Of a DNA stretch of 64,000 nucleotides, positions 9,574 to 17,356 are shown piece after piece. The first letter of the stretch is position 1, and each line of letters opens with the position of its first letter. The notes under the pieces were generated by a model. That model saw only the letters and a list, made by a program, of their open reading frames with translations. It made no database searches and was not told where the DNA came from. The DNA lies in contig CAUJIH010000015.1 in the NCBI GenBank assembly GCA_963205275.1, positions 55,339 through 119,338 on the forward strand, in the 5' to 3' direction. This DNA is from Verrucomicrobiota bacterium (GTDB lineage Bacteria > Verrucomicrobiota > Verrucomicrobiia > Verrucomicrobiales > DEV007). The position numbers and the translations under genes were made by a program.

Positions 9574-10137
9574 ATGAAGGGGCGCGTCATTTTTCTGTCT
9601 GAGGAAGAATCGATGGATGCCACGATTCGCAGCCTCCTTGCGCAAGCCTTTCCGAGGATGCTGGAAAAAGAGCACTGGGTATCGGTGAAACATCAGGGCA
9701 AGTCGAATTTGGAGCAGTCTTTTCCCCGTAAACTGCGCGCATGGTGCGAGCCGGGGGCGCAATTCCTGATTTTGCGCGACAATGACGGAGGAAATTGTGT
9801 GGCCCTGAAAGAGCGCCTGCTGTCCATGGTGCCGCCTATGGAAGCTCCGGTCTCAATCCGTATCGTGTGCCAAGAGCTGGAGAGCTGGTTTTTGGGGGAT
9901 CTGGAGGCGGTTTCTCGGGCGTATCCGACGGTGACGAGACACCGTTCTTTCCAAAGTCTGGGAAAGAGAGATCCCGACTCACTCACCAATGCAGCGCAGC
10001 TTTTGACCGAGCTGACGGGCACGCAAGCCAAGGTCGAGCGGGCGAAAAATATCGCCTGTCACTTGCAACCATCCCGCAATCGGTCTCGCAGTTTTCAGGT
10101 ATTTTACCAGCGGCTCGCGTCTTGGCTCACCTGCTAA
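9574..10137 (+). CDS. DUF4276-family protein, TOPRIM-like partner of the AAA ATPase
   Basis: About 187 residues from the ATG at 9574. This start follows an AGGA ribosome site (9568-9571) and is preferred over an in-frame ATG at 9529, which would overlap the ATPase end by 40 nt. FLSEEESMD near the N-terminus, the acidic loop LRDNDGG near residue 70, and CQELESWFLGD near residue 98 match the conserved acidic positions of DUF4276. They fit a TOPRIM-type metal site (Glu, then DxD, then Glu). The likely role is the nuclease effector of the preceding ATPase. The protein ends 19 nt before the phospholipase D-helicase. The DUF4276 assignment is fairly secure; TOPRIM activity is an inference from the motif pattern, and no catalytic proof can be read from the sequence. 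Confidence 0.75.
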   Translation: MKGRVIFLSEEESMDATIRSLLAQAFPRMLEKEHWVSVKHQGKSNLEQSFPRKLRAWCEPGAQFLILRDNDGGNCVALKERLLSMVPPMEAPVSIRIVCQELESWFLGDLEAVSRAYPTVTRHRSFQSLGKRDPDSLTNAAQLLTELTGTQAKVERAKNIACHLQPSRNRSRSFQVFYQRLASWLTC

Positions 10138-10156
10138 TTTTTCTCTTTATCTCTCC

Positions 10157-12961
10157 ATGCTCACCCGCCACTCCAGCCGCCGCACACGCCTCGATCACGC
10201 CGTTCTCCATCAGCGGCTGGAGGGTGCGGCATCCTATGACAGGATCGCAGGGTATTTCCGCTCCAGTCTTTTTGAGGTGGCGGGTGAGGCAATCCTGAAG
10301 GTGACGGGAAAGGTCCGCATCCTTTGCAATTCGGACATGGATCCGAAGGACATGGAGACGGCGGCGGCAGCTCAGGCCGCACTTCGTCGAAGCTGGTGTG
10401 AAGGACGGCCGGAGGAGGCTCCGCCCGCAGCACTGCCACGTTACCGGGCGCTTTATGAGGCGCTGACGAGTGGCAAAGTGGAAGTCCGGGTTCTCCCCGA
10501 CAGCGCCTTCGGGCTGATCCATGGCAAGGCCGGGGTGGTCCGCCGGACCGATGGCAGCGCCACAGCCTTCCTCGGCAGCGTGAACGAAAGCCTCTCCGCG
10601 TGGAGGATGAACTACGAGCTGCTTTGGGAGGACGATGATCCGGCAACCATCCTGTGGGTGCAGGAGGAGTTCGACTCCCTGTGGAATGACGCCCGTGCGA
10701 TGGACCTTTCCTGCTGCCCCTTCATCCGGCAGGACGTGGAGCGTATCATCCAACGCAAGGTGATCGATGCAGAGGAATGGAAAGCGACCGCCAATCCCGA
10801 TGTCGCCGCTGCCAGTGCCGCCGTGGAAACGCCGGTCTATCGGAAGGATCAGGGGCTCTGGCCTCATCAAAAGTATTTCGCCCGTCTCGCCCTAGAGCGC
10901 CATCGTCTCGGCGGTGCTCGCCTAGTGCTGGCGGATCAGGTGGGGCTCGGGAAGACGGTGCAGTTCGCCATGGCCGCCCTGCTGATGGCTCTCGATGAAC
11001 CGGAGGGCGGGCCTATCCTCGTCCTAGCCCCGAAACCGCTCCTTCAGCAATGGCAGAACGAACTGATGGAACTCCTTCAACTCCCATCCGCCCGCTGGAA
11101 CGGGAAGGCGTGGATCGATGAAAATGATGTCGAATACCCATCGGATGGAGTCAAATCTCTCGGGAAGTGCCCTCGGCGCATCGGACTCGTTTCCCAAGGT
11201 CTCGTCGTGCGGGGAAATGCGGAGGCGATGAAGCAGCTCCTGAGTCGCCGCTATACCTGCGTGATCGTGGATGAGGCGCATCGCGCCCGCCGCAGAAACG
11301 TCCCCAAAGTGGAGGCCGGAACGGATGAGATCGACGAGAAGGCGGATCCAAACAAGGTGATGAGTTTTCTCCGAGAAATCGGCTCGAAGACGAAGAGCAT
11401 GCTGCTCGCCACGGCCACGCCCGTGCAGCTTCATCCGGTGGAGGCTTGGGATCTCCTGGAGATCTTGTCCCATGGCAACGAAGGAGTGCTCGGTGGCTGG
11501 ACTCGGAGCAGCCCGTGGTTTCGTCCCAGTCGCTGCCTGGACATCGCGACAGGAGCGGATCGCGTCCCAGCGGAGGATGACAGGGATGGGTGGGAATACG
11601 TCCGCGATCCAATGCCCTCCCGCCACGAAGATCCCGCCTTGCGCCGCATCCGGGACCACCTGGGGGCGGAAGACTGTCGCTGGCAGTTCAAGCCCGAATC
11701 ACTCGACAAGCTGTCACCGGCCATCCGCAGGGTGCAACTCCGCAATGCCCTCCTTCCCGACTACGGCGCGCGCTTTAATCCCTTGCTCCGGTGTATCGTG
11801 CGCCGAACGCGCGGATACCTCGAAAGCACGATCAATCCGGCGACAGGTGGCTATTTCCTCCCGAAAGTCACCGTGAAGCTCTTCGGGGAAGAGCAGGAAA
11901 GCGCCTTGGTTCTCGGCGGATACCTCCGGGAGGCGTATGAGGAGGCAGAATATTTTTCGGAACTTCTCCAAAAACGAGTTCGAGGCGCGGGCTTTTTTAA
12001 AACGCTTCTTCTGCGCCGTCTCGGGAGCTCCATGGAGGCCGGAAGACGCACGATTCAACGACTTCTCGGGGAGGAGTCAGACACCCTCGATCCCATCGAC
12101 GACGAGGAGGACGAGGATGCAGAAGAAGACGAGCCTCTTCCAGCCGGACGCTCAGCGAATGGTTCGGGTGATTTCAAAGACTTCACTGCGGATGAATTGA
12201 AATCGCTGCGGCGCTGCCTTGATCTTTTGCAGCAAGGCGGCAACAACGATCCCAAGCTGGAAGCCCTTGTTTCCTATCTGCTCGGAACCAATCCTCGCGC
12301 ATCGGCCCATTGGCTTGATCGGGGGTGCATTTTGTTTTCGCAATACTACGACACGGTCTCTTGGGTGGGTGAAGAACTGGCGAAACGTCCGGAGTTCGGC
12401 GACATGGACATCGGCCTCTACGCCGGGAGCAACCGCTCGGGCTTTTGGCGTGCAGGCCGCTTCCAGCGCTGTGACCGGAATGATCTCAAAACCCGCATCA
12501 GGTCTGGCGACCTACGGCTTCTCTTGGGAACCGACGCCGCATCTGAAGGTCTGAACCTCCAGCGGCTGGGCACCCTCATCAACATCGACCTTCCGTGGAA
12601 TCCCACGCGCCTGGAACAACGGAAAGGCCGTATCCAGAGGATCGGTCAGGCCCGCAGTGAAATTTGGATCGCCAATCTCCGTTACCGCGATTCCGTGGAA
12701 GATCGTGTCCATCAGGTCCTCGCGGATCGCCTCGAATCCATTCACGGTCTCTTCGGTCAGATTCCCGATACGCTGGAAGATGTCTGGGTGCAGATCGCTC
12801 TGCACGACGAGCAAGCAGCTCGCCAGCTCATCGACCGCACCACCGCTACGCGGAACCCCTTCGATGTGAAATACAGCAAGGTAGAGGACGCGGATTGGGA
12901 GACCTGCACCTCTGTCCTGAACAAGGTGAGCATGAGGGAAATTCTCACGAAAGGATGGTGA
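10157..12961 (+). CDS. Phospholipase D-like nuclease fused to SNF2-family helicase
   Basis: A 934-residue protein. The N-terminal 200 residues form a phospholipase D-like fold: LIHGKAGVV near residue 121 gives the H-x-K pair, followed by FLGSVNES near 139. A SNF2-type SF2 helicase follows: Walker A LADQVGLGKT near 257, VIVDEAHRAR near 368, LLATATP near 417, GTDAASEGLNLQ near 790 and RKGRIQRIGQAR near 820. An acidic stretch (DDEEDEDAEEDE) sits near residue 650. This architecture is known as an anti-phage protein type found with DUF1156 methylases, so it is probably the DNA-translocating and cleaving partner of the methyltransferase at 1580-4561, although five kilobases of other defence genes separate them here. 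It is the last gene of the operon; an AT-rich hairpin follows 15 nt after its stop. Confidence 0.87.
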   Translation: MLTRHSSRRTRLDHAVLHQRLEGAASYDRIAGYFRSSLFEVAGEAILKVTGKVRILCNSDMDPKDMETAAAAQAALRRSWCEGRPEEAPPAALPRYRALYEALTSGKVEVRVLPDSAFGLIHGKAGVVRRTDGSATAFLGSVNESLSAWRMNYELLWEDDDPATILWVQEEFDSLWNDARAMDLSCCPFIRQDVERIIQRKVIDAEEWKATANPDVAAASAAVETPVYRKDQGLWPHQKYFARLALERHRLGGARLVLADQVGLGKTVQFAMAALLMALDEPEGGPILVLAPKPLLQQWQNELMELLQLPSARWNGKAWIDENDVEYPSDGVKSLGKCPRRIGLVSQGLVVRGNAEAMKQLLSRRYTCVIVDEAHRARRRNVPKVEAGTDEIDEKADPNKVMSFLREIGSKTKSMLLATATPVQLHPVEAWDLLEILSHGNEGVLGGWTRSSPWFRPSRCLDIATGADRVPAEDDRDGWEYVRDPMPSRHEDPALRRIRDHLGAEDCRWQFKPESLDKLSPAIRRVQLRNALLPDYGARFNPLLRCIVRRTRGYLESTINPATGGYFLPKVTVKLFGEEQESALVLGGYLREAYEEAEYFSELLQKRVRGAGFFKTLLLRRLGSSMEAGRRTIQRLLGEESDTLDPIDDEEDEDAEEDEPLPAGRSANGSGDFKDFTADELKSLRRCLDLLQQGGNNDPKLEALVSYLLGTNPRASAHWLDRGCILFSQYYDTVSWVGEELAKRPEFGDMDIGLYAGSNRSGFWRAGRFQRCDRNDLKTRIRSGDLRLLLGTDAASEGLNLQRLGTLINIDLPWNPTRLEQRKGRIQRIGQARSEIWIANLRYRDSVEDRVHQVLADRLESIHGLFGQIPDTLEDVWVQIALHDEQAARQLIDRTTATRNPFDVKYSKVEDADWETCTSVLNKVSMREILTKGW

Positions 12962-12975
12962 GGGATGAATGCGGT

Positions 12976-13000
12976 TGAAAATTTTTAGGGACAATTTTCA
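12976..13000 (+). terminator. Possible terminator hairpin after the defence operon
   Basis: A perfect 8-bp inverted repeat (TGAAAATT / AATTTTCA) with a 9-nt loop starts 15 nt after the last defence gene. It lacks a following T-run and its stem is AT-rich, so it would be a weak intrinsic terminator. It may be a fortuitous palindrome. Confidence 0.3.
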
Positions 13001-13273
13001 GAGACAGATTCACACGACTCGACATTTTTTCAGCTCGGGGCGAGGCGACCACGGGCCACATAAAGGATGAAGCCAGATAATCGCTCTGCGAGAAAGGCAG
13101 GGCGGGTGATCATCTGATGGAGATGTTTAACACCTGAGAATTGTACGGTCGATTATATGGAGCGCTCAGGTTTTTCGCGAAAGCGGTACCACGCTCTGCA
13201 ACCCACAGAAAGATCAGCGTTCCAGCATCTTCTTGATCATCCTCCCTCGCCCGAGAACGCGTGGGAAAGAACG
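13001..13273. other. Intergenic stretch between defence operon and tRNA-Arg
   Basis: No convincing gene. On the minus strand a 27-codon frame (13030-13113) starts with an ATG and reads plausibly, but it is too short to call. If the operon entered by site-specific integration, the junction with older chromosome should lie here or inside the 3' end of the tRNA gene. Confidence 0.4.
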
Positions 13274-13345
13274 TGTCCCCGCCGGGAATCGAACCCAGAT
13301 CTAGAGTTTAGGAAACCCTCGTTCTATCCGTTGAACTACGGGGAC
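13274..13345 (-). tRNA. tRNA-Arg (anticodon CCT)
   Basis: On the minus strand the sequence folds as a full cloverleaf: a 7-bp acceptor stem (GTCCCCG / CGGGGAC), a D stem GTTC/GAAC, an anticodon stem AGGGT/ACTCT with loop TTCCTAA (anticodon CCT, reading AGG), a 4-nt variable loop, and a T stem CTGGG/CCCGG with loop TTCGATT. The discriminator base is A and CCA is not encoded. The 3' end points toward the defence operon. tRNA 3' ends are common integrase targets. Confidence 0.95.
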
Positions 13346-13500
13346 GGCGCTGGAAGATTCGCATCCCTTCGCAGCAGACTCAAGCCGGAGTTTTCACCAA
13401 AAGCGTTGTGCTGATCCACTCTGCGCAGGTGCGGCGACGTCGGATGAAGCAATTTCTACTGGGGCGTAAATCCGTATTTCGAAGGAAATCGCTTGTCCCA

Positions 13501-13530
13501 TTGACTGTGATCTTGGCAAAATCGTATTCT
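13501..13530 (+). promoter_or_regulatory. Sigma-70-like promoter for the sialidase-like gene
   Basis: TTGACT (13501-13506) and TATTCT (13525-13530) are 18 bp apart and lie just before the ATG at 13546. The predicted transcript would start only about 8-10 nt before the start codon, which supports the start at 13546 and implies a very short leader. This is a consensus match only. Confidence 0.5.
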
Positions 13531-13545
13531 ATTTTCTCGCCATTC

Positions 13546-14769
13546 ATGAAGTTACCTTGCCCTCTCGCCCTCGGTCTCGCCTACGCCATCTTGATGACGT
13601 TTTCACAGGCAGCCCCTCCAGAATCGGGAAAGTCCGAGAAGGCGGAGAAACCAAGCTTCGCGACCAATGCTCAGTTGGAGGAGTTTCTTGGCGAACCACT
13701 CTTCCTCCCCATGCAAGAACTCTGGGAGAAGCGCGGTGGGTGGGGTGGCGTCCTCTCGGCACCGGATGGCACGCTGATCGCATTTCAGTCTCCTGGTGGC
13801 GGTAACTGTCGCCGTAGCACCGATGGGGGAAAAACCTGGGGGCCAAACATCGAGATCGCGCCCGATGCTAAGGGGGGGCGCGGAATTGTCGATGAATCGA
13901 AGGGCCAGTTACTCTATGCCAATCCACCCGCCGGTTGGCTCTATCGCAGTCTAGATAGCGGGAAGACTTGGGCAAAAGAAACAGTTAAGATTATGCCCGA
14001 TGGAATGGGAAACATTCCGAAAACGGAGGGTGTGGCGGCGATGCAGTGCGGGATCACTCTGACATTCGGTCCTCATCCAGGACGATTGATCATGCCCGCC
14101 CGCATTATGGGACCAAAGGACTCGAATGCAGTGCAATGGCGTCCCTACCACTACAGCACCGCCCTCTATAGTGATGACGGCGGTGCGATTTGGAAGACCA
14201 GCAATCCTTTCCCGGTGATGGGCACGGGCGAAGCTGCCTTGGCTGAACTCAGCGACGGAACCATCCTCTACAACTCACGCGAGCACATGAGCCGAGGAAA
14301 CCGTTTCCTCGCGCACAGTGATAACGGCGGAGAACTCTGGCTTTCCCCCTATCGCAGTCCTGATCTCCCCGATGGTGCGAGAGGCACATCCTACGGCCTG
14401 ATGGGCGGGATGATACGGCTGCCTTTGGCAGGAAAGAATATTCTGATTTACAGCAATGTGGACACGGATGGGGGAGCAATGCCGGGCAAGGTCGGGGACT
14501 CCATCGTTTCGGGACGCGAGCGGGCAACGGTCTGGGCCAGCTTTGACGGGGGACGCACTTGGCCAGTGAAAAAGCTCGTCTATGAAGGGCCGAGTGCGTA
14601 TTCGAATCTAGGGGTCGGTCGCTCCGGTACACCGAGCCAAGGAAAGATTTATCTGCTTTTTGAGGGAGGCCCGAAAGGATGCCATGAGGCAGTTCAGATT
14701 GTGGGCTTCAATCTGAGCTGGCTTCTCGACGGAGCCGATCCTGCCCGATACCTGCAAGAGAATCGCTGA
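13546..14769 (+). CDS. Secreted sialidase-like BNR-repeat protein
   Basis: About 407 residues from the ATG at 13546, where a signal peptide begins (MKLPCPLALGLAYAILMTF). An in-frame ATG at 13408 would add 46 basic residues without signal character. At least four Asp-box/BNR motifs are visible: STDGGKTWG, SLDSGKTWA, SDDGGAIWK and SFDGGRTWP. These form the blades of a six-bladed beta-propeller as in exo-alpha-sialidases (GH33). The family also includes non-catalytic sugar-binding and other hydrolases, so sialic acid as substrate is not certain. It is probably periplasmic or secreted and used on host or algal glycans. It stands alone, with its own likely promoter, next to the tRNA gene. Confidence 0.8.
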   Translation: MKLPCPLALGLAYAILMTFSQAAPPESGKSEKAEKPSFATNAQLEEFLGEPLFLPMQELWEKRGGWGGVLSAPDGTLIAFQSPGGGNCRRSTDGGKTWGPNIEIAPDAKGGRGIVDESKGQLLYANPPAGWLYRSLDSGKTWAKETVKIMPDGMGNIPKTEGVAAMQCGITLTFGPHPGRLIMPARIMGPKDSNAVQWRPYHYSTALYSDDGGAIWKTSNPFPVMGTGEAALAELSDGTILYNSREHMSRGNRFLAHSDNGGELWLSPYRSPDLPDGARGTSYGLMGGMIRLPLAGKNILIYSNVDTDGGAMPGKVGDSIVSGRERATVWASFDGGRTWPVKKLVYEGPSAYSNLGVGRSGTPSQGKIYLLFEGGPKGCHEAVQIVGFNLSWLLDGADPARYLQENR

Positions 14770-14774
14770 TCGTC

Positions 14775-14820
14775 GCTCCGCGAGGTAGCGCATCCTGACC
14801 GAGACGCTACTCGCGGAGTG
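14775..14820. terminator. GC-rich hairpin between convergent genes
   Basis: Two arms (14775-14790 and 14805-14820) pair over about 14 bp (CTCCGCGAG, one bulge, then TAGCG) around a 14-nt loop. It lies between the convergent sialidase and AhpD-like genes, so a bidirectional transcription stop is plausible. There is no T-run on either side, so a repeat element is an alternative. Confidence 0.35.
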
Positions 14821-14876
14821 ACATGCAGTGACTCAGAAGCAGTGACTAACGAACTCGCTGTCGGGAATCCTTCTGA

Positions 14877-15338
14877 TCAGGAATGGTCTCCGACCTGATA
14901 GGTGCCGGGGACGGCGCGGAAGCTGATCGCAAATCGATTCCAGCCGTTGATCGCGACGATGGCGGCTGTCAGATTGGCTAGCTCAGTTTCGTCGAAGTGC
15001 TGGCGAGCACGCGCATAGACTTCGTCGCTCACATGAGTCTCCGCAACTAAGGTGACAGCTTCAGTCCACTCGAGAGCTGCTCGCTCGCGCTCCGTGAAGA
15101 AAGGAGTCTCATGCCAGGCGCTCAGAGTGTAGAGCCGTTGCTCCGTCTCCCCATGAGCCCGAGCATCCTTCGTGTGCATGTCGAGACAGTAGGCACATCC
15201 ATTGATTTGCGAGGCTCGTGTTTTCACAAGTTCGAGCAGAGTGGGATCGATTCCGCAACTGCGCACATATTTTTCCAGCGCGAGCATCGCCTGCAGAGCG
15301 CCAGGTGCTGCTTGCGCATAGTCCATTCTTGCTTCCAT
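14877..15338 (-). CDS. Carboxymuconolactone decarboxylase / AhpD-like protein
   Basis: 153 residues from the ATG at 15338 (MEARMDYAQ). A longer frame from 15377 adds 13 unlikely residues. The AhpD core motif is intact: Cys48 and Cys51 in GCAYCLDMH with His55, the redox CxxC plus His used in alkylhydroperoxidase-type chemistry. The protein belongs to the large carboxymuconolactone decarboxylase family, whose members mostly protect against peroxides with a thiol cofactor. The family placement is secure; the precise substrate is not readable. The gene is convergent with the sialidase and lies downstream of the antiporter gene on the same strand, about 120 nt apart. Confidence 0.85.
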   Translation of the reverse strand: MEARMDYAQAAPGALQAMLALEKYVRSCGIDPTLLELVKTRASQINGCAYCLDMHTKDARAHGETEQRLYTLSAWHETPFFTERERAALEWTEAVTLVAETHVSDEVYARARQHFDETELANLTAAIVAINGWNRFAISFRAVPGTYQVGDHS

Positions 15339-15458
15339 AGTGAAGAATTCATTACCACAACTTCCGAAACACATCAATGGGTAAGGGCGGCGGATTCACC
15401 TACCGTGGGTTACGCAATTCGGAGCCGAGGCTGCATCACAACAAAGCCGTATTTCACA

Positions 15459-17057
15459 TCAGGCGCTGGCAATGCGATGTTGCTGAACGATCTCCATCGT
15501 GCGGTCTGCCAGAGTCTCTCCGGCTCCTTCATAGAGGTGAATGATGGTCTCTAGGCCGAGCGCACGGAGTTCCTCGACATTCTCCCGATAGAGCGCAATC
15601 GCAGCAACCGTGCCCTTTTTCTGATCATAACCACTGCGACGCAGCTCCTGCAAGGCCTCTACATTAGCATGTTGGGAAGGCATCGCGAAGACGATCGCAT
15701 CGATTGATTCCTTGTCCGCGACACGGCTCCAAAAGTCGTAGTCCGTAGCATCCCCTTCGATCACGCGGAATCCCTTATTTCGCAACATCTTAACTCGGTA
15801 TGGATCATGTTCGACTCCGAGTACATTCCTATGATACTGATTCTTCAGTTGAAGGTAAGTAGCCTGCCCGACTCTTCCCATTCCGACGACCAGATCTGTA
15901 GCATCTCCCAGCTCGATCGGCCGATCCTCAGGATGAATCTTGTGAGGTGGTCGTACAGGAAGCCATTGAGCCAAACGAGAAGTGCCCGAGACATTTCTCG
16001 GATTGAAGATGGCTGATACGACGAACCCTCCTGACACCGCAATCACCAGTGTGAGCAGCCAGTGCGGTGCCAACCAACCTGCCTTGACGCCCATCGCCGC
16101 CACGATCAGAGCGAACTCTGAATAATTCGAAAGGAGCAGACTGGTGAGCACGCTCGTGCGGTTGCGCAGCCCCAGATACCAGAGAATCGCCCAATAAAGA
16201 GCAGCATGAACCGGCAACAGGAGCAGGAGTAGTAATCCCACCTCCAGATTCTCGAGTGTGGGAATCCCCTGAAGTCCTATACTGACAAAAAATCCTACTA
16301 GAAGAAGCTCTTTGACCGTGAACAAGGAGTGAGAAAGCTGTTCCGAGCCGTCGTGTGAAGCCAGAATCAGCCCCATGATGAGCGCTCCCAAGCTCCCTGA
16401 CAGACCTAGCCATTCGAACAGAAAGTAACCGGGAATCAGCGCCATCGCGATCCCGAACAAGGATCCCATCTCCGCATGTCCCAATCGATACCAATATTTG
16501 GTGATGAGCATGAGCAGAGGGATCACCACCAAGAGTCCCAAGGCCAATAAGCGAGGGGCCTCACCTCGGGAGATCGAAATCAGGATGACTGCGGCAATAT
16601 CCTGCATGATCAGCACTCCGATACAAATATTCCCGTAGAACGATTGTTCATCTCCACGGTCCTGCAGGACTTTAATCACGAAAATAGTGCTCGAAAACGA
16701 CAGCACCGTCGAGAGCATGAGCAAGGTCGATGTCTTCTCTGGAAAAATCAGTCCCGTCACCCCGAGAAGAGCGAGGAAGCCCGTCGTGATTCCCGTAACC
16801 AGCAGCAGATGAATTCCGGCAGTCGCCCATACCTCCTTTCCCAACAGAGACCGAAGATCGAGCCGCAGGCCGATCGCGAACAGCATCAGAGTCACTCCGA
16901 GGTCTGACATCACCCGGAGAGCATCGATTTCATCCACTCCGAGACCATGCAGGACGAATCCAGCAGCGACGAACCCGATCAGTGGAGGCAGGCGGATCAG
17001 CCAGGCGAGGAGGCCACACCCGAAGATGACACCCGTGTATATAGCAATCGTTTCCAT
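15459..17057 (-). CDS. Kef/YbaL-type cation:proton antiporter (CPA2) with TrkA-N domain
   Basis: 532 residues. The first 370 or so are strongly hydrophobic, with about 12 membrane segments of the Na+/H+ exchanger fold. A cytoplasmic Rossmann RCK/TrkA-N domain starts near residue 388 (DLVVGMGRVGQATYLQL) and includes VLGVEHDP and VIEGDATD, the usual NAD(H)-binding positions. This is the layout of KefB/KefC and YbaL potassium/proton antiporters, which release K+ and acidify the cytoplasm during electrophile stress. No KefF/KefG-like ancillary gene is adjacent, so YbaL-like is the closer guess. The start at 17057 is supported because the first membrane segment begins immediately after. Confidence 0.88.
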   Translation of the reverse strand: METIAIYTGVIFGCGLLAWLIRLPPLIGFVAAGFVLHGLGVDEIDALRVMSDLGVTLMLFAIGLRLDLRSLLGKEVWATAGIHLLLVTGITTGFLALLGVTGLIFPEKTSTLLMLSTVLSFSSTIFVIKVLQDRGDEQSFYGNICIGVLIMQDIAAVILISISRGEAPRLLALGLLVVIPLLMLITKYWYRLGHAEMGSLFGIAMALIPGYFLFEWLGLSGSLGALIMGLILASHDGSEQLSHSLFTVKELLLVGFFVSIGLQGIPTLENLEVGLLLLLLLPVHAALYWAILWYLGLRNRTSVLTSLLLSNYSEFALIVAAMGVKAGWLAPHWLLTLVIAVSGGFVVSAIFNPRNVSGTSRLAQWLPVRPPHKIHPEDRPIELGDATDLVVGMGRVGQATYLQLKNQYHRNVLGVEHDPYRVKMLRNKGFRVIEGDATDYDFWSRVADKESIDAIVFAMPSQHANVEALQELRRSGYDQKKGTVAAIALYRENVEELRALGLETIIHLYEGAGETLADRTMEIVQQHRIASA

Positions 17058-17356
17058 CAGGATTGAGTCGTATCTGAAATGTACGTAAGCAGGAGAAAGC
17101 AGTTTGATGCATTCACGATCAAGTATTTTTCATCATCCACGTAATTTTCTGAGGATAAAATGATCCCTGCATGCGCAAGCCGACATCATATTTGGATGAT
17201 TCGTGAGAATGATGCGATTTATCCGTTGTCAGTTCCTGACATCTGGTCTTGCCGCGAACTTTGTCGATATCGCATCGCTGGCTACTGCGGAGTTATGCAC
17301 GCCACGTATTCAAGGTTCTCTTGCGCAACGGGAATTATCTCACGGAATCAGCTCCC

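Noticed and set aside
13030..13113. 27-codon minus-strand frame beginning MITRPAFLAERL
   Set aside because: It reads naturally but is very short, has no ribosome site and no recognisable relative.
13157..13414. 85-codon plus-strand frame
   Set aside because: It is the antisense translation of the tRNA-Arg gene (SNPDLEFRKPSFYPLNYGDG is a typical artefact of tRNA sequence).
17058..17356. Short plus-strand frames between antiporter and S9 peptidase genes
   Set aside because: They lack ribosome sites and overlap the peptidase gene antisense; no motif is recognisable.
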